Positions 17,013 to 25,274 of a stretch of DNA of 64,000 nucleotides are shown in pieces; position 1 is the first letter of the stretch; each line of letters begins with the position of its first letter. The stretch is from MED-G105 sp965263305. Lineage in GTDB: Bacteria > Pseudomonadota > Alphaproteobacteria > Caulobacterales > Parvularculaceae. The stretch spans positions 682,001 through 746,000 of the forward strand of contig OZ253666.1 of the NCBI GenBank assembly GCA_965263305.1, read 5' to 3'. Below the pieces are notes generated by a model, which did no database searches, had not been told where the DNA came from, and worked only from the letters and a program-made list of their open reading frames with translations. The position numbers were made by a program, and so were the translations under genes.

Positions 17013-19760
17013 TTGCGTCGTTTTAAACTTGCAATCGGTTTTTTCTTGTCAATTTTTGCGGGAACCAACATTTCCACCGCGTCTGCTCAGACGGATAACG
17101 TCTGCAAAACCGCCCTGACCACCCCGCTTGACGAGGATGGTTATCTGGAACGCGCAGGCCTGCTCACCACGTTTTCGAAAGATGACGAGACGGTTGTTGT
17201 GAAGCTAACGCCGGCGGACCTTGCGCGCGAATACATCGCCGCCAGCTATGTCGAGCGAGGGGGTTCCGGGCTCATTGGTCGCTACCAGGCGCCCAAACTC
17301 ATTCGGTTTGCACGCAAGGGCGCTGGGATTGATATCATCCGGCTCGATAGCAGCAGCTACACGGCGGCGGATGACCCATTAAGCAGGGCTTATGCGCAAA
17401 GTTCGGGTGAAGCCGTTATTGGAACCTTAAAAGTGAAGGGGTGCGACAGCACCGGCGCCATCTTCGCCGAGATCAATGAGAAAGCGCTACGGACGATCAA
17501 TGCCGGGCGGCCCGTTTTTAGGACGGAACGCGCGAGCAGAGACAACAGCGGCGTCACCCGCGCGACGCTGGTTCGGTATGACGCCTATGATGATAATTTG
17601 AACTTCACGGTCGATTATCTTCTGAAAGAAAGACGCTCCCTTCTCAGCGATGAAAGCAGCAATACATCCATTCGATTACGACATATTTTTCTTGCTCGAT
17701 CGAAGACCGATTTTATTCCGCGCCAGGGCGACCCTCGCATTGGGTATTTTAGCCATCGCCGTCGGGACCTCGCCCGTGTTGACCAAGCTGCCGTCAACAC
17801 CTTTATTCATCGTTGGCGCCTAGAAAAGAAAGACCCAGACCAAGCGGTATCCGAACCGAAAAAGCCCATCAAATTTTGGATCGAAAATACCACGCCCCTC
17901 GCATTGCGCGACCCGATACGCGAAGGCGTTCTCGCATGGAACGAGGCGTTCGAAGCGGCTGGCTTCAAAAACGCAATCGAGATTGATGTCCAACCCGATG
18001 ACGCGGATTGGCAAGCTGGGGAGATCGCCTATAACGTCATCCGTTGGACGGCGCAGCCCAATGCAGCGTCATATCTTGGATTCGCGCCCGCCATCCACGA
18101 TCCAGTGACTGGAGAAATTCTGGGTGCAGATATTATCCTAGACTACACCGGCTTCATCGACCATTTAGATGATTGGCGCCGCGTAAGACCGGGGGTATCT
18201 GCGACACCAGCCGCTGAGGCCGCGGCCGCGTACAATACTGCCGCCGATGAACCGCCTCATCCAACTGTTCTTACTCGGACAACCTTGCCGCCCGAAATTG
18301 AGGTTTGGAAGGCCGGGACATCAAGGGCTGCGACATCGGTGTCATCCCTCTCATCGGCGTCGTTGGACAGTCATGAGGTATCCCATATTAACCCCTTGGA
18401 CGTGAACGGATTGCGTGAATATGCCACCTTTGTTGAGATCGCGCGCGGCGACGACGATCCCAACATTAATGCGACAGCGTCCCAGTCCTCGGCAACGCCC
18501 GAGCGTCCTTATACTGACCGCCTTATACGCGAAGTCTTGATCAATATCGTCATGCATGAGGTGGGACACGCCTTAGGGTTACGCCATAATTTTAAGGGAA
18601 GCCGCTGGCGGTCGTTGGATGAGATACATGATCCCGCCAAAACCCAAGGACAGCTCACGGCATCGGTCATGGACTACGCCCCTATAAACTTTGCGCCTCA
18701 TAACATTGCGCAAGGTGATTTCGCGAATACGCGCGTCGGCCCCTACGATATCTGGGCCATCGAATTTGGGTATGGGCCGCATATCTCCAATACGCCCGAA
18801 GCATTTGCGACGGACGATCAACCAGCGGCGACGATCTCAGCGCGCACCTCGTTGTTAGCCCGGGCCGCGAGCCCGGAAGAAGAGAGCGCTTTAGCCTTTG
18901 CTGAAAGCATGGACCCCCATGCTCTGCAATTCGATCTGACGAGCACCCCGGTTGACTACGCCCGCCAGCGGTTTTCTTTTTTGACGAAAACAATCGATAA
19001 CCTCGTCGATGCCCCATTCGAGAGGCTGGTGACCGATCAATCAATCGACCCGGTACGCGCGCAGTTCGATCTGTACAATCGGCTTTTCATCGAGTTTGAG
19101 TACCTTCGATTTATACTGACAGCACAAATTGCTCCCTATGCCATCGACCCAGGCGGCGCCGCGAAAGCGAATGATAACGGCGGCGCGCCCACCTTCTTGA
19201 CGCCAATTTCGATCGACGATCAACGCGATGCGGTGGCGACGCTTGGGACCATGTTTTTTACAGAAAATGCTGACGAAGTGTTGGGCCGCTTTAATAAGCG
19301 CATCAGCCGCAACTACTTTATCGTCGATGCCCTTGCCAGCAGCAGTTTAAACCGAAAAGACGCCATTTTAAGAACGCTTACGGATCGGTATACGCTTCTA
19401 CTGTTAGATCGAACCGCCGCGTCCGCCGATCATTACCGGGGGCAGGATCTCCTCTTCGACGTAAAAGAGATGGTTTTCGGGCAGGATTTGTCGATAATGG
19501 GGCGTCCCAACAAAAGCAGGCAAGAGCAGCAGATTCTATTTTTGCGATACCTGACGGACCTTTTGAAACCGCCGCCGCCGAACCGCCGGGGCCGCACGAG
19601 CGCCCTTTCAGCGGCGGAGTATTCTATCGTTGCCGCCAGCGCACACCCGGTGCTGAATGATATCCGTCGATCCCTAGCCATTCCTTATCCTTGGGCTCCG
19701 CAGGACATCAGATCCCATCGGCAGGAATTGCGGCGCATTTTACGGTCGGCGGCAGACTGA
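17013..19760 (+). CDS. secreted zinc-dependent metalloprotease (DUF5117/DUF4953 type)
   Basis: 915 residues from a TTG at 17013 with AGGGGG 9 bases upstream. A signal peptide ends near ASAQ (about 26). The metzincin-like motif HEVGHALGLRHNF occupies 515-527 and includes HExxHxxGxxH. A downstream SVMDYAPINFA supplies the Met-turn. The flanking DUF5117/DUF4953 regions match a family of large secreted zinc proteases frequent in Bacteroidetes and marine alphaproteobacteria. It probably degrades peptides outside the inner membrane; substrates are unknown. It sits between trpE and trpG, has its own upstream gap of 137 bases and ends at a strong bidirectional terminator, so it looks like an inserted unit. 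Confidence 0.9.
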   Translation: MRRFKLAIGFFLSIFAGTNISTASAQTDNVCKTALTTPLDEDGYLERAGLLTTFSKDDETVVVKLTPADLAREYIAASYVERGGSGLIGRYQAPKLIRFARKGAGIDIIRLDSSSYTAADDPLSRAYAQSSGEAVIGTLKVKGCDSTGAIFAEINEKALRTINAGRPVFRTERASRDNSGVTRATLVRYDAYDDNLNFTVDYLLKERRSLLSDESSNTSIRLRHIFLARSKTDFIPRQGDPRIGYFSHRRRDLARVDQAAVNTFIHRWRLEKKDPDQAVSEPKKPIKFWIENTTPLALRDPIREGVLAWNEAFEAAGFKNAIEIDVQPDDADWQAGEIAYNVIRWTAQPNAASYLGFAPAIHDPVTGEILGADIILDYTGFIDHLDDWRRVRPGVSATPAAEAAAAYNTAADEPPHPTVLTRTTLPPEIEVWKAGTSRAATSVSSLSSASLDSHEVSHINPLDVNGLREYATFVEIARGDDDPNINATASQSSATPERPYTDRLIREVLINIVMHEVGHALGLRHNFKGSRWRSLDEIHDPAKTQGQLTASVMDYAPINFAPHNIAQGDFANTRVGPYDIWAIEFGYGPHISNTPEAFATDDQPAATISARTSLLARAASPEEESALAFAESMDPHALQFDLTSTPVDYARQRFSFLTKTIDNLVDAPFERLVTDQSIDPVRAQFDLYNRLFIEFEYLRFILTAQIAPYAIDPGGAAKANDNGGAPTFLTPISIDDQRDAVATLGTMFFTENADEVLGRFNKRISRNYFIVDALASSSLNRKDAILRTLTDRYTLLLLDRTAASADHYRGQDLLFDVKEMVFGQDLSIMGRPNKSRQEQQILFLRYLTDLLKPPPPNRRGRTSALSAAEYSIVAASAHPVLNDIRRSLAIPYPWAPQDIRSHRQELRRILRSAAD

Positions 19761-19826
19761 GAAGGGTATCCCTTCACGGATGTGAGTCAATCAAAACGAC
19801 TAAATGTCAGCATGCTAAAAAGAATT

Positions 19827-19860
19827 GGGCGTGAGTGGGGACAACACTCACGCCCTTTTG
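19827..19860. terminator. bidirectional intrinsic terminator
   Basis: GGGCGTGAGTG (19827-19837) and CACTCACGCCC (19845-19855) form a perfect 11-bp stem with a 7-base loop, followed by TTTTG. On the minus strand the stem is followed by a T-rich run (AATTCTTTTT). It lies between the convergent metalloprotease and DM13 genes and should stop transcription from both sides. Confidence 0.9.
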
Positions 19861-19895
19861 CGTCGTATCTAGAAGATAGAGAGAGAGAAAAACTC

Positions 19896-20351
19896 CTAGA
19901 GAGACGAAACCGCCCAAAGCTTAGAGTACTGCTCGCAATGGATGATGATTGTTGAATAGTCGTCAAGATCAAGATCAGCGTCCAGAGCGTAGCGCTGACC
20001 GCCGCGCGGACTGTTGAGCTCTGAAATAAGCGTAGCGCCGTCAGCGGCGTTCCTGCCATTAAGAGAACCAGCGGCTTTTGGCGTCAAGAAGATTTTCAGA
20101 TCGGGCGCGCCCCGGGTCCGGAAATCGTCACTCAACACAATGTACCGAACGCCATCCACAGCCTCGATCGACCAGGTGCCAGAGGCTTTCTGAGAGACTT
20201 TCGTCCAAGAACCGCTCGTGATCACGCCATTGTCGACGGTGTCCAGTTCGCCCTCTTGCGCCGCTGCGGGAGCAAGCATTATTGGCGCTGCCGTAATCGT
20301 AAGGGCGGTAGCGTATGCAATCGCGGATGGGATGGCTTTCAAAAAGTGCAT
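19896..20351 (-). CDS. exported DM13 domain protein
   Basis: 151 residues from ATG 20351, with GGAGAG seven bases upstream; the longer frame to 20414 lacks a ribosome site. The signal peptide ends near APAAAQ (about 30). The rest is one DM13 domain: SGSWTKVSQKASGTWSIEAVDGVRYIVLSDDFRTRGAPDLKIFLTPKA, with the family cysteine late in the sequence (IIIHCEQYSKLWAVSSL). DM13 domains occur in electron-transfer and cell-surface proteins, and a redox role of the cysteine has been suggested. The gene has its own upstream region with an 11-bp-period direct repeat. Confidence 0.88.
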   Translation of the reverse strand: MHFLKAIPSAIAYATALTITAAPIMLAPAAAQEGELDTVDNGVITSGSWTKVSQKASGTWSIEAVDGVRYIVLSDDFRTRGAPDLKIFLTPKAAGSLNGRNAADGATLISELNSPRGGQRYALDADLDLDDYSTIIIHCEQYSKLWAVSSL

Positions 20352-20451
20352 TAAGATCTCTCCAAATTTCGGTTCGTCAAACCCCTGGTTTGTCGCGTTA
20401 AGGACTTCAACCAAGGACCTCTGTTGGTTTGGAGTTACTGGACTATACCCT

Positions 20452-20470
20452 CACGTTCAAAACACGTTCA
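20452..20470 (-). promoter_or_regulatory. tandem CACGTTCA repeats upstream of the DM13 gene
   Basis: CACGTTCA occurs at 20452-20459 and again at 20463-20470, an 11-base period (one helical turn) typical of operators for tandem-binding regulators. Read on the minus strand the copies are TGAACGTG and are followed by TATAGT (20441-20446), 17 bases from the distal copy's TGAACG. The repeat may therefore overlap the -35 region of the DM13 promoter. No regulator is identified. Confidence 0.45.
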
Positions 20471-20520
20471 GGTGTGAAACCCGTGAGGCGCCGCCCGTTG
20501 GGCCGGAAACGGATCGGTCG

Positions 20521-21741
20521 TTACTGACGGGTCGGCGTGGGTACTGAAACGGCGACAATAGCGGGAGGTTGTCGCCGGTACGGGCTTTGGCGACGCAACG
20601 CCTCGACCGTTTCTAGCTCAAAGCCCCGGGCCTCTGCCGTCGTCAACCACGGGCCCAGCACGCGAATGGTCGCCTCTCGCGGATGACCAATGGCGACGGC
20701 TAAACCGGTTTTCCGCGCGATCGCCTCCAGTCTTCGCAGCTGGCGCGCAACGGCTTCTTCTCCCGGCTCCGCATCCAGGAAAAGATCGCGGGCATAAACC
20801 TCAGCGCCCGCATGGGCGCCGGCGACACTGACAACGCTCGCGCTTGTGGTGACTGAATCAACAAAGTACAGGTCATGCGCAGCGATCTCCGCCAATACCA
20901 CCTGCATGGCCTCAAGGTCCGACGTTAACCGCGATCCCATATGATTGTTGATCGCCGTGTATCCGGTAAAGCGTTGCAAGTGCCAATTGAGCGTGTCGCG
21001 CAACTCACTCGCTGACATATCATGGGTCAACGCCCACGGGCCGGCATCGGCCGCGCCGGACGGCTCCATCGGCAAATGCAACATCGGCTCGTGCCCAGCC
21101 GCAACGCCAGCGTCAACCAAGGGCTGAAGATTATCCGCATAGGGCAGAAAAGACAGGGTCAAAGGCCCTGGCAACGCTGTCACTTGACGCGTCGCCGGTC
21201 GATTTAAGCCAAGGTCATCAATAATGATGACAATACGCGGTTTATCGGCGCTTGGCACTGGACCGGGCGAAAGACGCCCGGCGGTCTCGATCGTGAATGG
21301 CGCCGCCGACGCGCGTCTCTCAATGTCTGACCCACTCAGCGGTGACGCCACGGCAAAGCCAATATCCGGGGCATCGCGTAGATCGAGGGCGACCGCGTGA
21401 CGGACAGCCGCCTGAGCCGAGGACGCGCCGCCAAATACCTCGCCAGCCATCGCCGACAACACCCCAAGAGCGACGCCAGCGAAAACAGTGAATACGACCA
21501 TAGCGCGCCGGCCGAGGCCCAAAAAAGCAACCACGCGCCAGCCCCAAAACCCCTCGTCGAAGGGCCAATGGAACGGATCCCATGTTTTGTGACTCCAAGG
21601 TCTGAAACGACGAACCTTGCGCTTGGCCTTCGAACGCGCGTGAGCGAGATGCGCGGCTCTCGTCCCCCAACGCTCTGCCTTCGATGGGCGGGCACGGTTG
21701 CTCGGCGCGGTCACGTTCACAGATTGCCTTTTACGCTTCAC
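20521..21741 (-). CDS. divergent polysaccharide deacetylase (YibQ-like)
   Basis: 406 residues from a GTG at 21741; a TTG one codon earlier is the alternative. A basic cytoplasmic N-terminus of about 70 residues is followed by one membrane helix (about 78-105) and a periplasmic domain. The domain starts PRIVIIIDDLGLNRPATRQV and has LSFLPYADNLQPLVDAGVAAGHEPMLHLPMEP and NNHMGSRLTSD, hallmarks of the DUF610/divergent polysaccharide deacetylase family. The NodB-type metal and catalytic residues are only partly kept, so activity is uncertain; a role in envelope polysaccharide turnover is inferred. The gene is often linked to a C-terminal protease and murein hydrolase, but not here. Confidence 0.88.
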   Translation of the reverse strand: MKRKRQSVNVTAPSNRARPSKAERWGTRAAHLAHARSKAKRKVRRFRPWSHKTWDPFHWPFDEGFWGWRVVAFLGLGRRAMVVFTVFAGVALGVLSAMAGEVFGGASSAQAAVRHAVALDLRDAPDIGFAVASPLSGSDIERRASAAPFTIETAGRLSPGPVPSADKPRIVIIIDDLGLNRPATRQVTALPGPLTLSFLPYADNLQPLVDAGVAAGHEPMLHLPMEPSGAADAGPWALTHDMSASELRDTLNWHLQRFTGYTAINNHMGSRLTSDLEAMQVVLAEIAAHDLYFVDSVTTSASVVSVAGAHAGAEVYARDLFLDAEPGEEAVARQLRRLEAIARKTGLAVAIGHPREATIRVLGPWLTTAEARGFELETVEALRRQSPYRRQPPAIVAVSVPTPTRQ

Positions 21742-21880
21742 CAAACCTCAGTCCTCAAGCGGCCCTGATCGCCGCGATTATTCAATACTTGCAGCCGTCC
21801 ACATCGGCCCTTACGAGTTCAGTTTCGTTTCCTGGCTCGCAGCGCCCATATCGGCGCGTATCTTAAAGAAGATGACTGCA

Positions 21881-22474
21881 ATGATTCTGGTCGTCGATAA
21901 CTATGACAGCTTCACTTATAACCTCGTTCATCTGATTGGAGGCGCGAATAACGGCGCATTGGGGAAAACCCTTGAAGTTGTTCGCAATGATGCTCTGACG
22001 GCTGAGGAGGCTATTGCGCGCAACCCATTGGCAATCGTCCTGTCGCCGGGGCCCTGTACGCCAAATGAGGCCGGCATTTGCCTTGACGTTGTCAAAGCGG
22101 CGAGCGAATCGCGTACGCCGGTCTTCGGCGTCTGTTTAGGCATGCAGGCCATCGCCCAGAGTTTTGGCGGTGAGATCACGCGCGCCGGGCGGTTGATGCA
22201 TGGGAAAACGTCCGACGTTTCGCATCAAGGGCATGCCCTTTTTAGCGGCGTACCCAAAACATTCACCGCGACGCGCTATCATTCCTTGTCCGTCTCGCGC
22301 GCGTCCCTGCCAAATACGCTTACCGTCGCCGCATCAAGTGATGATGATCACGAAATCATGGCCGTCGCTCACCACGAGCTGCCGATCGCCGGCGTCCAGT
22401 TCCACCCCGAGAGCATCGCCTCCGAATATGGCGCAGCGATTTTTGAAAATTTTTTGACCTGGTCCCAACAGTGA
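21881..22474 (+). CDS. trpG: anthranilate synthase component II (glutamine amidotransferase)
   Basis: 197 residues from ATG 21881 (MILVVDNYDSFTYNLVH), the conserved TrpG start; an ATG at 21872 is the alternative. The class I amidotransferase motifs are complete: LSPGPCTPNEAG, nucleophile region GVCLGMQAIAQ, RYHSLSV and the HPES histidine-glutamate pair near the C-terminus. It releases ammonia from glutamine for TrpE. It begins the trpG-trpD-trpC transcription unit, 37 bases before trpD, and is divergent from the deacetylase gene. A frame extending upstream to 21698 is not conserved. Confidence 0.96.
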   Translation: MILVVDNYDSFTYNLVHLIGGANNGALGKTLEVVRNDALTAEEAIARNPLAIVLSPGPCTPNEAGICLDVVKAASESRTPVFGVCLGMQAIAQSFGGEITRAGRLMHGKTSDVSHQGHALFSGVPKTFTATRYHSLSVSRASLPNTLTVAASSDDDHEIMAVAHHELPIAGVQFHPESIASEYGAAIFENFLTWSQQ

Positions 22475-22511
22475 CGCACAGCCAACCAGAAACGCCTCAG
22501 AAGGACAACGC

Positions 22512-23525
22512 ATGACAACGTTCCGCGATATCATGACGATTATCGCCGCCGGCGACACGTTGAACGCGGACGAAATGGGCGCGGCGATGGACCTTATCCT
22601 TGAGGGTAAGACAAGCGAGATCGCCCTCGCTGGCTTTTTGATGGGGTTACGCGCGCGGGGAGAAACCCCAACGGAAATCGCCGCCGCCGCACGGGCTATG
22701 CGCGCGCGGGCCATACCGGTCGAGGCGCCCGAGGACGCTATCGATACCTGCGGAACCGGCGGCGATGGCGCGGATACCTATAACATTTCCACCGCCGCGG
22801 CGCTCATCACGGCCGGTTGCGGCGTCCCAGTCGCCAAGCACGGCAACAAGGCGGCAAGTTCAAAATCAGGGTCATCCGATGTCTTAAAGGCGCTTGGCGT
22901 TAATCTCGCTGCAGAGACCCCCACGATTGGAAAAGCGATCCGAGAGGCGAATATCGGGTTTCTATTCGCCGCCTACCACCACAAAGCGGTTGGCGCGGCG
23001 GCGTCGGTGCGACAATCCCTCGGTGTGCGCACAATATTCAATCTTTTAGGCCCTCTCTCCAACCCCGCTGGCGCACGCCGACAAGTCATCGGCGTTTTCG
23101 ACCCAGCGTTTATGCGCCCGCTCGCCGAAGCCCTGCGCGATCTCGGCGCGAAGCGCGTATGGATTGTCCATGGGGCCGACGGATTGGATGAGTTGACCAC
23201 AACCGATGTCACCCATGTGGTCGCGCTTGACGAAGGGTCAATCACAGATTTCACTGTCGCCCCGGAGGATGCGGGGTTATCCCGTTCATCCCTCGCCGAC
23301 TTGAAAGGCGGCGATCCAGATGAAAACGCGGCTGCGCTGAGAGCGCTGTTGGACGGCGCCCCCGGCGCCTATCGCGACATTGCGATCCTCAACGCAGCGG
23401 CCGCGTTAATTGTCGCCGATAAAGCGCGCGATCTTGCCGACGGCGCGGCGCAAGCGGCCCACGCCATTGATACCGGGGCGGCGCAAGCCGCCCTTAGTAA
23501 GCTTGTTGCAATCACAAACGAATAA
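22512..23525 (+). CDS. trpD: anthranilate phosphoribosyltransferase
   Basis: 337 residues. PRPP- and metal-binding motifs are present: DTCGTGGDGADTYNISTAAA, VAKHGNKAASSKSGSSDVLKALG, and the later NLLGPLSNPAGARRQVIGVF and GADGLDELTTT blocks. It transfers phosphoribose from PRPP to anthranilate in step two of tryptophan synthesis. The ATG has AGAAGGAC just upstream. trpC starts 16 bases after the stop, so the two are probably translated from one mRNA. Confidence 0.97.
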   Translation: MTTFRDIMTIIAAGDTLNADEMGAAMDLILEGKTSEIALAGFLMGLRARGETPTEIAAAARAMRARAIPVEAPEDAIDTCGTGGDGADTYNISTAAALITAGCGVPVAKHGNKAASSKSGSSDVLKALGVNLAAETPTIGKAIREANIGFLFAAYHHKAVGAAASVRQSLGVRTIFNLLGPLSNPAGARRQVIGVFDPAFMRPLAEALRDLGAKRVWIVHGADGLDELTTTDVTHVVALDEGSITDFTVAPEDAGLSRSSLADLKGGDPDENAAALRALLDGAPGAYRDIAILNAAAALIVADKARDLADGAAQAAHAIDTGAAQAALSKLVAITNE

Positions 23526-23541
23526 ACAGTGTACTAATTTT

Positions 23542-24375
23542 ATGACCATTCTTGATGATATTGTCGCCTACAAAAAAGACGAAGTCGCCCTCGCCAAATC
23601 GAATACGCCCCTTACCGCTTTGGAGGAGATCGCCCAATCCATCGGTCCGGCCCGTGGTTTTGCGGCGCGTTTGGCCAAACGCGCAAGCACCGGATACGCC
23701 CTTATCGCGGAGGTAAAAAAAGCGAGCCCATCAAAGGGTCTCATCCGCGCGGATTTTAACCCCGCCGCTATCGCCCGCGCCTATGAAGATGGCGGGGCGG
23801 CCTGTTTATCCGTCCTGACGGATGGGCCGAGCTTTCAAGGCGCGCCTGCATTTTTGAAAGAAGCACGCGTGAGCAGCCGGTTGCCGCTTTTGCGCAAGGA
23901 CTTCATGATTGATCCGTACCAAGTTGTTGAAGCCCGCGCCTGGGGGGCGGATTGCATCTTGTTGATCATGGCTTGTCTTGAAGATGGGCAAGCTGCCGAT
24001 CTCGCCGCCGCTGCGAAAGATTATGGCTTGGATATTCTTGTTGAAACCCATGACGAAGCGGAAATGGCGCGAGCACTGAAGATCGACGCGACCTTAATTG
24101 GCGTGAACAACCGAAACCTCAAAACCTTTCACACCGACCTCGGCGTCACGGCGCGCCTTGCGACCATGGTCCCGGCGGATCGTTTATTGGTCGCGGAAAG
24201 CGGCATCTCCACGACACAAGATTTAAAGACCCTGCGAGAAGCCGGCGCGAAAGCATTTCTTGTTGGCGAGACCCTAATGCGCGCTGATGATGTGGCGGCG
24301 GCGACGCGCACGCTACTGAACAACAGCCCACAGACGACCGATTTTGATCCTTCCTCGACGCCCACCATGGCGTGA
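23542..24375 (+). CDS. trpC: indole-3-glycerol-phosphate synthase
   Basis: 277 residues from ATG 23542 (MTILDDIVAYKKDEVA). The open frame extends back to 23410 inside trpD, but the conserved start is here. The TIM-barrel motifs are LIAEVKKASPSKG with catalytic Lys, LRKDFMIDPYQV, LVETHDEAE, IGVNNRNLKTF and LVAESGI. It closes CdRP to indole glycerol phosphate. It ends the trpGDC operon. In many alphaproteobacteria moaC and moeA come next; here lexA follows after 114 bases. Confidence 0.96.
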   Translation: MTILDDIVAYKKDEVALAKSNTPLTALEEIAQSIGPARGFAARLAKRASTGYALIAEVKKASPSKGLIRADFNPAAIARAYEDGGAACLSVLTDGPSFQGAPAFLKEARVSSRLPLLRKDFMIDPYQVVEARAWGADCILLIMACLEDGQAADLAAAAKDYGLDILVETHDEAEMARALKIDATLIGVNNRNLKTFHTDLGVTARLATMVPADRLLVAESGISTTQDLKTLREAGAKAFLVGETLMRADDVAAATRTLLNNSPQTTDFDPSSTPTMA

Positions 24376-24398
24376 TCCGGCACTTGACGACCCCATAA

Positions 24399-24428
24399 GA
24401 ACAATCATAGAACGTTTCGTGTTTGTTC
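24399..24428. promoter_or_regulatory. two LexA-type boxes upstream of lexA
   Basis: GAAC-AATCATA-GAAC (24399-24413) is a perfect match to the alphaproteobacterial SOS box GAAC-N7-GAAC (GTTC-N7-GTTC on the other strand). It is followed immediately by GTTT-CGTGTTT-GTTC (24414-24428), which matches GTTC-N7-GTTC with one mismatch. Both lie 60-90 bases before the lexA ATG, consistent with autorepression. Confidence 0.85.
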
Positions 24429-24489
24429 TATTTCCCCAAATTTGGGAAATTGACCGTAAGGGCGGGCCGCCAAAAGTCGGAGATCGAAA

Positions 24490-25245
24490 ATGCTGACAAA
24501 GAAACAGCTGGAATTATTGCTCTACATCCGTGATCGCATTGAAGAAACGGGGGTATCGCCCTCCTTTGATGAAATGAAAGACGCCCTCGACCTGAAGTCG
24601 AAATCTGGCATCCATCGCCTGATCACGGCGTTGGAGGAGCGCGGCTTTATCCGCCGCCTACCCAACCGCGCGCGGGCCTTGGAGGTTTTGAAAACCCCCG
24701 ATGGCGTTCCAGATCTTTCCGCCAACAACAAGAGTGCGCCAAACCCTCCCGGGCAAAAGCCGGTTGGCGGGTTCAAGCCGGAAATTGTGGAAGGCGGTCG
24801 GCGACGGCCAGCCAACACCAGCGTGGCGCCCCCTCCGGCCCTCGATGGCGTGACCGAATTGCCCGTGCTTGGCCGGATCGCGGCCGGCACGCCGATTGAG
24901 GCGATCCAACATGAGGTGGACCGCCTCGCCGCACCCACGGCATTTTTGGGCGCAGGCGAACATTACATCCTCGAAGTACAGGGCGAGTCCATGATTGAGG
25001 CGGGGATCCACGACGGTGATTTCGCCATCATCAAGAAGACGGACAAAATGCCGGACGCCCAAGGCGCCGCCGGTGATATTGTTGTAGCGTTGGTGGACGA
25101 AGAAGAAGCAACGTTAAAACGTATCCGGAAGAAAGGTGGCACCATCGCCTTGGAAGCAGCGAACCCTGAATTTGAAACCCGTCTCTTTCCGGCCGATCGC
25201 GTTCGGGTCCAGGGCAAGCTCGTTGGGCTCATGCGGAGATATTAG
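24490..25245 (+). CDS. lexA: LexA SOS repressor/autoprotease
   Basis: 251 residues, somewhat longer than typical LexA because of a Pro/Gly-rich linker (about 72-120). The N-terminal winged helix (MLTKKQLELLLYIRDRIEETGVSPS start, SGIHRLITALEERGFIRRL) binds DNA. Cleavage site Ala132-Gly133 lies in GRIAAGTP, catalytic Ser167 in GESMIEAG and Lys210 in EATLKRI. RecA filaments trigger self-cleavage and SOS induction. Tandem LexA boxes lie upstream, so the gene is autoregulated. It is convergent with comEC, with 29 bases between the stops. Confidence 0.97.
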   Translation: MLTKKQLELLLYIRDRIEETGVSPSFDEMKDALDLKSKSGIHRLITALEERGFIRRLPNRARALEVLKTPDGVPDLSANNKSAPNPPGQKPVGGFKPEIVEGGRRRPANTSVAPPPALDGVTELPVLGRIAAGTPIEAIQHEVDRLAAPTAFLGAGEHYILEVQGESMIEAGIHDGDFAIIKKTDKMPDAQGAAGDIVVALVDEEEATLKRIRKKGGTIALEAANPEFETRLFPADRVRVQGKLVGLMRRY

Positions 25246-25274
25246 AGTTCAGCGTTATCGACCACGTTGATCGG

